The notes under the pieces were generated by a model. That model was given only the letters and a program-made list of their open reading frames with translations. It was not told the origin of the DNA and made no database searches. Position numbers and translations under genes: made by a program. From Neorhodopirellula pilleata (lineage in GTDB: Bacteria > Planctomycetota > Planctomycetia > Pirellulales > Pirellulaceae), in NCBI RefSeq assembly GCF_007859915.1, contig NZ_SJPM01000005.1, positions 186,001 to 250,000 on the forward strand: 64,000 nucleotides of DNA, written 5' to 3'. Within the stretch, counting starts at the first letter, position 1. The number at the start of each line of letters is the position of its first letter. Shown piece by piece: positions 15,001-17,854 of the stretch.

Positions 15001-15482
15001 AAGACATCGCCGGCGAAGAAGTGACGTTGGTCGATCCGGCGTTGTTGGCTGTGTTCGGTCTGGAGTTCTACGACACGTCGGGTGACGGGAACTTGACGGC
15101 ATTGGATGCATTGCGGGTGATCAATGAACTCAACCGGATCGCCCCCGGCGGCGAAGAGTCGTTGATCGCCGAGTCCGAACCGATTGGCGTCCTCACTAAT
15201 CGTACCCCGACTATTAGTGCCTCCGCGATCAATGTGATCGCTGATACGGCGTTGATGATCGTGGACACGCCAGCGGAACCGATGTTGTTTGCAGCGACGC
15301 GTGACGTGACGGAGGCGGATTTGTGGTCCGAACCGATGTTGAAGACCGGTGGTGCGATCACCGCGAGCGAGAGCGAGGCGTTGGATTGGGTGGAGTTACC
15401 AGACTCTGAACCGAACGAATCGCAAGCATCGATGGTGGACGAAGCGCTCGCGGATTGGTTCCTCGACGGAGAGTTGTCATGA
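3..15482 (+). CDS. Giant secreted modular protein A with C-terminal dockerins (5' end outside window)
   Basis: The frame is open from base 3 to the TGA at 15480-15482, so the gene enters from the left. The first ATG, at 144, is internal to a continuous beta-rich sequence and is probably not the start. Approximate modules by base: P-domain-like sandwich 240-590; galactose-binding-like 600-1330; second P-domain 1380-1830; FG-GAP 1930-2390; PPC-like 2430-2700; unknown domain 2730-3270; short RTX stretch 3330-3430; discoidin-like 3620-4060; MAM/CUB-like 4120-4480; leucine-rich repeats 4590-4840; LamG units 4850-8290; PKD-like 8320-9250; two galactose-binding-like repeats; a second copy of the unknown domain; PKD 10500-10700; VCBS-like 11270-12250; beta-helix-like 12560-13280; dockerin modules 14215-15125. 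The mix suggests an exported carbohydrate- or surface-binding adhesin. No catalytic domain is evident in the visible part. It is paralogous to the giant gene at 17855-45328, with an almost identical 3' end. Exact function is unknown. Confidence 0.9.
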   Translation, partial: PDPFNPNGSARRTVVPGGARIPQSRDIDLYVSGGSHIDEIVEQLNSQLGASHNLVPRTYYNQDRIVIQEDTPTQDTIHALNLKVSELSATEHAGPTISATLQFRGFFDTDFPTFSDVHHIDYELRDPSGSPVTSGTISPDANFCCSSTFESSITFDNDGSALNGDWLLTTVFREDGPDDNRGQLNWASLSFDVPFAHASKDESDRIQFSVVNPSPFHDGVDFTVGSDQVVTPTLGATQPSVVQLARLFDDTPNTPIAHALDDLVPGTAASADALGIHRVGTTAGIQPIGSLNLDLNSLSWGGGVGDGTLEANGSGIFMHSDSLLTFDLDEIRSAAGMPADQPLQFVAPRVGMRSDVPGVINAAAIVSSSSAILGGVVNGQPATFGNQGSTWSVTSPLPAPITSDNEPSFILEIPGNARYLTLVSASAGVADWDWGQFFDPRIQAIDTVTSTSTPTTVNLPNPETLFTSTLNVSGFKGTIDDVDLDLDLSMSRFRYVAADLISPQGTRVNLFRDGSGSFSSSAFSIDGTFDSAASNSLAAIRDGLGSASTATNAEGYIRPRQSLSKLMGESPNGTWTLELSMNTSLFTDITGTLNRWALDLTVSGENLQSSGTETVLSTTTSPILHQLPAAGNTRITVTGTSGSVSEPYAIGDINNDGYDDVAFADSTNLLVYTGQADMGTIFDTPVITINGAHLSVIGGDFTGDGIADLVVADAANQMVGLFASASTLSGLTLTIDDADVILNVAGLDSLTSEFILPNRPGVDLNGDRIVDLTFAGVQPQGDAGRVYTILGSPLGHVTANEIDTLENFNVAGSGSFLVDRGSGVPERFDDGGTPYRFDSGADSRWFQFTTLGDGREGNLIRLDGNVRGDLVAESGSVITRDQTIFDLRNLEAGTHYLRVDNDSLDSDFAASQTSLDWNVLGGFAGFAIGIGAAASASGSLIQDASHPNFLLASPAFQFPQATDNETLLSVSFRGGDVNGDSGDQTLPTTTLYSGPDDIINFNGGVSGPDGHKAIAFYNVASDQYDGFVWKSNGNSSGATTFDYTKAELETRGIDTENGEYQLHFFDTDSGGWGWTALHDVQVAKGTFVITVDAPIRGQQQVIETDASPDRDVLHGGDGDDTIIGNHGLDEIYGGSGADTITAESVEVLDRDIADLDLIAVPVAELVQGNALPLLDPVLVEPTLSNELYYEDFEGNDFDGLGNVAGRFIRIQNNGTVSRRLHVSELEVFGPGANPLETFDNANDLALVANGASVFSFAPSLEHATDGINSIIDGDGESNSATVTVSNGVGAEIIIDLGTTRNIGTIRLWQREDGCCQERLEDFSLSILADDGTGQPGEEILVSSFGGRVPDSHYESFSWRMIDQLGVNEPSGFSSLRLNGTPTAGDSFTSNVFDLSGYDSATLRYAYQQTGGGETPDPGEDLIVEYRRSRTGDWQEAQRHLGSRTTETEFTPDSFAIPSDALTDEFQFRFTNTGTNSATSSFDDWFVDDIRLLAHQSMPMALANALGNPVVTGLNGPISSRPITASDLFQLTHLDISGFDNVRDLSLLRHTPNLQSLSVSGNPIENDQLIHLAGLNDLRHLDLRGTNIDSLSTMVRDTVLSLTNLTTLYLPISASYSAAVLEDSPVAYWRLDETSGTTVVNSGSLAGIDGTLSSPAVAAKSLLRSDLNGAMQFDGTNEIEIPNNSGINDTGTEIVARSFELLFKAQDVTNRQMLYEQGGSTNGFNIYLNGGELYFGAWDSNDGQWITTPVESDATYHITAVFDYPTLSLYVDGELAASQSSIFGSNSGVSGHNGDIHIGASGNTRFHDAQTSGSFPLTNGVLDEVALYNTALSLDRIAEHYSRSIDHSSVNRIVPEGTDLTIGGNTTTLVDEGYALVDLGDGTLVPYFAINESPELSVSFPQGISVNEGDSISLDLPSSPGLVSGTININDNQGGEITVTDAGVNDALVTQVTITDPAGQTTSLIHNALEFDNSALEISSAALDGATNLTTTFWLKTTAAGTQTVLSGSSEFAADEFLVQLVDKTTLELTLQGETVTWSNLGDPLLGIADGNYHHIAITRNLQDEVAELFIDGELIGTPQPLSVTGGGLDIDNLFLGTQTNLVTNGSFESPVIAGLVRPDHWFEEKSGATIGAFALTASVGQTPTDGVQWIELISDTDDPGAIYQQLGDFRANTDVRISLDVGDRTDCCGNSDLLVELWAGDASTAATGTTIQTVTGAMAALASRQIDHPTGVEHHEFVLNTGTTGTGSLWLRLSQVGADGEITSLGSNDVILIDNVIVLTEDVLEGSLDELSVWNRALSADEINEIRDGIVDTSDNNLRLHLPFDEGAGDVAADRGPLGLDVSFTALSDVLNESLEIERSLDPLPATTFVDDQGDFIALDNEILNGAEDFSVAFTLTTTATTQQSILSGARGSGSPASNEVWVYANSGTEIQVRVQNIGVSWTGLSAFADGQPHRFAITRDQSDNSVRLWVDGVDQGSKTFSSQTNALVIPVGGLGVGQDQDNIGGGFQDHQDLIGLLDGLTIWRRSLSSYEAVRVTAPSTLPTWTDDVPTTQQALSFNNSEVELPHTVLDGAGDLTASFWLQTTKTAGQAIISSANASADNEFTLLLEGTTFRLFQQQAGGLSDADWTIPTVTDGIYHHFAITRSLSGNAELFIDGVSQGVKPIGTTTVLQVDPGGLFIGQEQDSLGGGFSAGQSLNGTLDGFVVWDRVLTANEIGAASVGVINTNDANLKVWLDFDGNSVLPTDRSNNRFDAITNTATATNDVPPALRKTYTFDDDGTYTLTVTARDDDGGFDQSVTEIVVGNVAPVINDLNPDSGNTLAIGQPIRLDARDFDDPGVNDRFSYRWDVTTNNGQEILSSDDIEFDFTPRYAGQYTVNLTVTDNNGDSGTFEQIFTINPLATISIPETDPPVTPTVGQIARLSSADSSLLAPAGPLRGTGETVTRDYLWTVTAPNASTQTFTTTDLQFVPLQSGNYSVTLRITDNFSTGTAILTHISDPFTLPVAGESPISIVGTTTGAEGDLLTFSIAGLPELSDSASRQFTWTVSGGTYEVVPVVDNETFQFRATSDATYSVAVSVADSFSPVVIDAPEITTESSNAALAVFAGDLLSGLIPTVTGTQLLAREAPTANPGLLSDDLFGAAGITNGYAGALEIGNGTILTYDLDLAASPDGYDVNTIQSYTGWRDPGRDDHNYTVRYSTVDAPTTFIDLRRVDFKPTSNNPSSGRVSIGGGTLAANVAHVQFHFTGVEITYVGYRELDVIGVPSTRFTRDATVNVTVDNAAPTVVAHSVAVNEELSWDFFGSQSQLDWQVLNGFASFNVPRGFGAGLANGSFGIAHVHPNFLLASPSFQFQKADNDTTLLSVSFSGGDENGTEGLQTSPTTSLYGNPSDVINFNGGSANIDGHKAIAFYNLETQQYDGFVWKTDIGGTPTIFDFTKSDLESRGIATENVQYQMHFFDTDSGGWGWTAINEVHLKVETLIAFEGLPVTMTADVLDADVSDTDNHTYTINWGDGTTDSTGSVSGGSLSATHTFAQDGTYTATLTVTDASDPAVFTVVPVSIVIGNVTPIGTDDDLTSVTAPVLATASSDQAFSVATNDLIAGQTAIITGGSYSASGGASSDLGVLTDGTFGIARSSGVDGYPDTVTLGNNLQLTYPLDTIASPGGYDITEIAAFTGWRDAGRDNHNYIVRYSTIADPAVFTELTTVNFVPDGSVPSGGSVHLSGDVLALNVAAVQFEFFNVENGYVGYREIDVQGRPSFNEDSVITIASSTLHDNDTDPGADTLTIQSVSATSQLGAKLKLNPDGSVEYDPTSSRALSQLAQGNSDIDTFSYVVSDGNGGEDVATVTVSVAGVNDAPNAIRDLSFMTEDGVSVSLPNLIANDSDIDGNAEITVIGIRESAGASFTTDAATNVPTKYGSLDWATDGSFTFTLNAEAQKLTGGQVVNEIFVYQITDGLATDTSRLTITITGINDAPVANADTGAVDADAVLVVPAGSGVTRDDTDADDSFVVTAVNGSAANVGVRFTLPSGALLRVKTDGEYEYVPNGAFDSLPLNIEATDSFTYTITDDFGDSSTATVSLTITGKNEAPVAVTASSGSFVDSVEAMTSIASLTTIDPDGQDSHSFTLENNPESRFALAGNQLQIVDVTGLEVGEVFYVQVKTTDANGQELIQVIPVTVAPTPINEDVVVSLSQINSNDLLIRLNGTNLEVIDRANGDAVIRSQAISGTESIQINGTDGVDDTVVIDFASGGFFELGSDIVFNGRTGNDSLTILGDRDSTTAVWTASGTVGSGSITATDGADSSTIVFTGIEPVVIDELQSLRLDGHVNFGANTITLDVNSPINMGTRTSLGGGTINSTSPLSIGADETLDGFGLINARIAGQAGSTITATGNLSLGDASNPAGFVTGGTLNIGSHTVALLDSNQVQLGTLTTLDEGTIVAANGVLIDAGDNVSGIGTIDSPDSVFQAVFNNGAMSGVFFGQELELTGYVKGIGSFDFVFVSGTFAPGLSPSISNIGNVRLNDVEIEIGGTSPGFTNDSHDQINSSGSVLLEGELIILPFNNFEASIGDTFTILTVQNSIVGTFTNAPEGAVLPFGDVDLRVNYIGKSVILTAVERAASAPNVTAVNLAASAWPSFVASHVDSVNSRGFDVTAATVDSPAFSSEVLDTLHIQFADGDGASLQQSNFGLAGVNTTDYSGRISSFTYDAANQLVTLGLSQPLGRDRYQLTITGGYTLNFSVLPGDLDGNGIINEAELSIYDAAYFSEPGDANYNIRADVNGDGLVTIGDLQAFSDNFALSLPSGVAGSNALIVNSLSLVTAGSQQTLSINGVELESQPLGQAITVSGSSLNDTISLSDSSELNVSVDGKGGIDRLIPPSEGQTIDLVSRLANGPLQSVEIIDLSGFGANDLIVNAEVIRTMSPGSKTLMVTAEPNDRVLVTDPFEITSTRVGNGTLHVIARFEDTILQITGMNWTNPLNPYDVDASGNVSALDALKIINRLNDNEDIAGEEVTLVDPALLAVFGLEFYDTSGDGNLTALDALRVINELNRIAPGGEESLIAESEPIGVLTNRTPTISASAINVIADTALMIVDTPAEPMLFAATRDVTEADLWSEPMLKTGGAITASESEALDWVELPDSEPNESQASMVDEALADWFLDGELS
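2730..3270 (+). repeat. Unrecognised ~180-residue domain, copy 1 in giant protein A
   Basis: This in-frame block runs from a W-N-V-L-G-G-F segment to D-S-G-G-W-G-W-T-A and is clearly related to the block at 9885-10430. Shared landmarks are HPNFLLASP, INFNGG, GHKAIAFYN, YDGFVWK and HFFDTDSGGWGWTA. I do not recognise the family. It sits between the PPC-like module and a short RTX stretch. At the equivalent place the paralogous giant protein has a LamG domain. Confidence 0.75.
6298..6846 (+). other. NGSFE-type sandwich domain nested inside a LamG domain
   Basis: A LamG domain starts near 5900 and reads normally to its L-F-L-G strand. It is then interrupted at about 6298 by a segment beginning TNLVTNGSFESP and ending near VILIDNVIVLTED, after which LamG resumes with GSLDELSVWNRAL. 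The paralogous giant protein has the same LamG uninterrupted (37260-37860). The inserted segment resembles carbohydrate-binding sandwich domains that begin with an N-G-S-F-E strand; the ligand is unknown. Confidence 0.6.
9290..9790 (+). repeat. Galactose-binding-like domain, copy 1 in giant protein A
   Basis: This block of about 165 residues contains L-T-Y-D-L, G-Y-D-V-N-T-I, TGWRDPGRDDHNYTVRYST and VGYRELDV. It recurs at 10760-11280 with the same landmarks (TGWRDAGRDNHNYIVRYST, VGYREIDV). The pattern resembles a discoidin/galactose-binding fold. I see no counterpart in giant protein B. Confidence 0.65.
9885..10430 (+). repeat. Unrecognised ~180-residue domain, copy 2 in giant protein A
   Basis: This is the second copy of the block at 2730-3270, with matching landmarks HPNFLLASP, INFNGG, GHKAIAFYN, YDGFVWK and HFFDTDSGGWGWTA. 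It lies directly before the PKD unit that begins around 10440. In giant protein B a LamG domain occupies the corresponding position. Confidence 0.75.
10760..11280 (+). repeat. Galactose-binding-like domain, copy 2 in giant protein A
   Basis: This is the second copy of the block at 9290-9790. It carries TGWRDAGRDNHNYIVRYST and VGYREIDV at the same relative positions. It lies between the PKD unit and the VCBS-like units. Confidence 0.65.
14215..15125 (+). other. Two dockerin type I-like modules at the C-terminus of giant protein A
   Basis: There are four calcium-loop repeats in two pairs. The first pair, 14215-14385, has DLDGNGIINEAEL and DVNGDGLVTIGDL. The second, 14930-15125, has DVDASGNVSALDALKIINRL and DTSGDGNLTALDALRVINEL. 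The D-x-[DN]-x-[DS]-G-x-[ILV] loops followed by a helix fit dockerin type I duplicated loops, which classically bind cohesin domains. A tail of about 115 residues follows, ending in ALADWFLDGELS. Confidence 0.8.
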
Positions 15483-17449
15483 ATGATTTCGCCCCCGTAG
15501 GCTGGGTGAAGGCGCTTCGCCGCACACCCGGCATGCTGTTTCAATCGGCGCGTACTCGTTGGAATTGCCGGGTCTCCGCCGAAGCGGCTGCGACCCAGCC
15601 TACGCTGGCTGCGTGGGTTGTTAGCTTCGCTGCGATCTTGATGGCTTGGATGTTGGCCGGTTCTCCCGTAGGCTGGGTGAAGGCGCTTCGCCGCACACCC
15701 GGCAGGCTGTTTCAATCGGCGCGTACTCGTTGGAATTGCCGGGTCTCCGCCGAAGCGGCTGCGACCCAGCCTACGTTGGGTGCGTGCGTTGTTAGCTTCG
15801 CCACAACCTTGATGGTGTGGATGTTGGCTTGTTCTCCCGTAGGCTGGGTGAAGGCGCTTCGCCGCACACCCGGCAGGCTGTTTCAATCATCGCGTACTCG
15901 TTGGAATTGCCGGGTCTCCGCCGAAGCGGCTGCGACCCAGCCTACGTTGGGTGCGTGCGTTGTTAGCTTCGCAGCGGTCTTGATGGCGTGGATGCTGGCT
16001 TGTTCTCCCGTAGGCTGGGTGAAGGCGCTTCGCCGCACACCCGGCATGCTGTTTCAATCGGCGCGTTCTCATTGGAATTGCCGGGTCTCCGCCGAAGCGG
16101 CTGCGACCCAGCCTACGTTGGCTGCGTGCGTTGTTAGCTTCGCTGCGATTTTGATGGTGTGGATGCCGGCCGGTTCTCCCGTAGGCTGGGTGAAGGCGCT
16201 TCGCCGCACACCCGGCAAGCTGTTTCAATCGGCGCGTTCACGTTGGAATTGCCGGGTCTCCGCCGAAGCGGCTGCGACCCAGCCTACGTTGGCTGCGTGC
16301 GTTGTTAGCTTTGCTACGATCTTGATGGCTTGGATGCTGGCCGGTTCTCCCGTAGGCTGGGTGAAGGCGCTTCGCCGCACACCCGGCAGGCCTTTCCAAT
16401 CATCGCGTTCACGTTCGAATTGCCGGGTCTCCGCCGAAGCGGCTGCGACCCAGCCTACGCTGGCTGCGTGGGTTGTTAGCTTCGCTGCGATTTTGATGGC
16501 GTGGATGTTGGCCGGTTCTCCCGTAGGCTGGGTGAAGGCGCTTCGCCGCACACCCGGCAGGCTGTTTCAATCGGCGCGTTCTCGTTGGAATTGCCGGGTC
16601 TCCGCCGAAGCGGCTGCGACCCAGCCTACGTTGGGTGCGTGTGTTGTTAGCTTCGCTGCGATTTTGATGGTGTGGATGTTGGCTTGTTCTCCCGTAGGCT
16701 GGGTGAAGGCGCTTCGCCGCACACCCGGCAGGCTGTTTCAATCGGCGCGTTCTCGTTGGAATTGCCGGGTCTCCGCCGAAGCGGCTGCGACCCAGCCTAC
16801 GTTGGCTGCGTGCGTTGTTAGCTTCGCTACGATCTTGATGGCTTGGATGCCGGCCGGTTCTGCGGACGCGGCGTTCGTGATTCAATTCGATCCCAGCCAA
16901 ACGACCGTACAAAGTAACGGCAGCGACCAAGTCTTCACGATTGATGTTTTAGTGACGCACGATGGTTTGGCAGGCCCGTCGGTGTTTTCCGGATTCACGT
17001 TTCGATTAAACGATCCCGGCACAGATTTAAGCTATTCCAACGCCGGAGAAGCGGATTTCGCGTTCACCCAAGCTCCGATAATCGATCTGTCCCACAACAC
17101 CAATCTGTACTCACTCGGAGCGGCATCAAACAATACCGAGTACACCGTCATAAGCGGTCAAACCAAACGCTTGATGTCGGTTGATTTCCTGTTAAAAGGT
17201 TCGGTAGATAGCGGCACATTTGCGTTGGATTTAACCTTGGTCGATGCCAAACGCGGCACGGCCAACACGGGCGGAATGGTGGACATCTCTTCGTTCACCA
17301 CCGTGATGGACGGCTTGTTCACGGTCAACAACGCCATCGCGGTACCGGAGCCCGGCACGCTCGGGGTTTTGGTGATCTTTGGGGTTGCCATGATGGGGTC
17401 TCGGCGCAAGCGGCTGGTGAATTACTCGGCACCAAAACCCGACGCGTGA
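15479..17449 (+). CDS. PEP-CTERM surface protein with eightfold REP-derived N-terminal array (copy 1)
   Basis: I chose the ATG at 15479, which overlaps the upstream TGA as ATGA. A GGAGAG Shine-Dalgarno-like element lies just 5', indicating translational coupling to the giant gene. An upstream in-frame ATG at 15455 is possible but less likely. Residues about 7-462 are eight 57-residue units. Each begins VGWVKALRRTPG and ends in a hydrophobic run such as LAACVVSFATILMAWM-AGS. The last run is followed by S-A-D-A-A, a plausible signal-peptidase site near base 16870. The ectodomain (16864-17330) is a beta-rich sequence with a pattern resembling cohesin-like domains of other PEP-CTERM proteins. The C-terminus has VPEPG, a hydrophobic helix and SRRKR, the exosortase-type PEP-CTERM sorting signal, so the mature protein should be surface-attached. 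Whether all eight units are translated and stay in the mature protein is unclear. Confidence 0.8.
   Translation: MNDFAPVGWVKALRRTPGMLFQSARTRWNCRVSAEAAATQPTLAAWVVSFAAILMAWMLAGSPVGWVKALRRTPGRLFQSARTRWNCRVSAEAAATQPTLGACVVSFATTLMVWMLACSPVGWVKALRRTPGRLFQSSRTRWNCRVSAEAAATQPTLGACVVSFAAVLMAWMLACSPVGWVKALRRTPGMLFQSARSHWNCRVSAEAAATQPTLAACVVSFAAILMVWMPAGSPVGWVKALRRTPGKLFQSARSRWNCRVSAEAAATQPTLAACVVSFATILMAWMLAGSPVGWVKALRRTPGRPFQSSRSRSNCRVSAEAAATQPTLAAWVVSFAAILMAWMLAGSPVGWVKALRRTPGRLFQSARSRWNCRVSAEAAATQPTLGACVVSFAAILMVWMLACSPVGWVKALRRTPGRLFQSARSRWNCRVSAEAAATQPTLAACVVSFATILMAWMPAGSADAAFVIQFDPSQTTVQSNGSDQVFTIDVLVTHDGLAGPSVFSGFTFRLNDPGTDLSYSNAGEADFAFTQAPIIDLSHNTNLYSLGAASNNTEYTVISGQTKRLMSVDFLLKGSVDSGTFALDLTLVDAKRGTANTGGMVDISSFTTVMDGLFTVNNAIAVPEPGTLGVLVIFGVAMMGSRRKRLVNYSAPKPDA
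15496..16863 (+). repeat. Tandem array of eight 171-bp units, REP-like palindrome plus hydrophobic segment (copy 1)
   Basis: Units start at 15496, 15667, 15838, 16009, 16180, 16351, 16522 and 16693, exactly 171 bp (57 codons) apart. Each unit has a left arm beginning CGTAGGCTGGGT, about 32 bp of loop, a right arm ending ACCCAGCCTACG, and about 62 bp encoding a hydrophobic stretch. The outer 12 bp of the arms pair perfectly. Inner blocks (CGCTTCG and ACCCGGCA with its complement) also pair, so each unit can form an imperfect hairpin of about 109 nt. No unit contains a stop in the PEP-CTERM frame. Confidence 0.95.
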
Positions 17450-17854
17450 GTTTTGAGCTTGCACTTTCTTCGTAACCCGCTGCGTAAGCGAGGGATCATT
17501 GATATTGACTCATCCCTCGCTTACGCAGCGGGTTACGATTCAATCAACAGCCCGTTAGCGGCGGTTTCCATGGCCGTTAACCGGGGCTAACGGCCTTCGG
17601 CAAATCGTAGCATTGCTGAATCCGACTAAACCAAGATTCCGTCCCACGGCGGGTCGATCGGCAATGGCCCGGCTTGGTCCGTAAGCCAATTACTGCACAG
17701 TATTTACGCGTGCGCCTGCCATATTTTGAGGGCCAAATCGATGCCGAAATCTCTCATGAAATTGAGAAACGTGTAACACCTCGAGACTTACCTCCACTAG
17801 GGTTACCACCCTAGCGAAGGATTCGCAAATGCCGCCCACGGATGTCGGCGAACA
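17450..17854. other. 405-bp intergenic region between the two giant-gene modules
   Basis: It contains the 26-bp-arm hairpin (17471-17537) and a smaller inverted repeat, CCGTTAGC at 17552-17559 with GCTAACGG at 17586-17593. I see no convincing RNA gene, ORF or canonical sigma-70 promoter in the rest. The promoter of the 9157-residue gene presumably lies in 17600-17850. No strong Shine-Dalgarno precedes 17855 or the alternative start at 17885. Confidence 0.6.
17471..17537. repeat. Perfect inverted repeat, 26-bp arms, terminator-like (copy 1)
   Basis: Arms 17471-17496 and 17512-17537 are perfect reverse complements around a 15-nt loop. They contain CCCGCTGCGTAAGCGAGGGA and its complement. It sits 22 bp after the PEP-CTERM stop and could act as a transcription terminator or mRNA 3' stabiliser, though no T-run follows. 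Its form fits an intergenic REP-type palindrome. The copy at 47317-47383 differs by one loop base. Confidence 0.8.

Larger units (their letters stand above)
13281..17549 (+). repeat. 4269-bp near-identical direct repeat, copy 1
   Basis: From 13281 the sequence matches 43127-47395 at a constant offset of 29846 with no indels. I find six substitutions, at 14005, 16469, 16485, 16671, 17506 and 17541 (copy-1 coordinates). Base 13280 is the first upstream mismatch, and similarity drops quickly to ordinary paralogue level 5' of it. The repeat covers the last ~733 codons of the giant gene, the whole PEP-CTERM gene and the 3' hairpin. Confidence 0.95.

Noticed and set aside
15455..15457. Upstream ATG as start of the PEP-CTERM protein
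   Set aside because: It lies inside the giant gene without a Shine-Dalgarno-like element. The ATG at 15479 has GGAGAG upstream and a classical ATGA overlap.
15068..15886. 272-codon minus-strand frame across the giant gene end and the array
   Set aside because: It exists only because the REP-like units are open on both strands. It repeats identically in the second copy and has no protein-like features.
15496..16863. Regular repeat array that might be taken for a CRISPR
   Set aside because: Units are 171 bp, the whole unit is conserved and there are no unique spacers. It is an in-frame tandem array with no cas genes.
17471..17537. Hairpin as a proven rho-independent terminator
   Set aside because: The stem is strong and perfect but no T-tract follows. 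It fits an intergenic palindromic repeat as well, so it is listed as a repeat.
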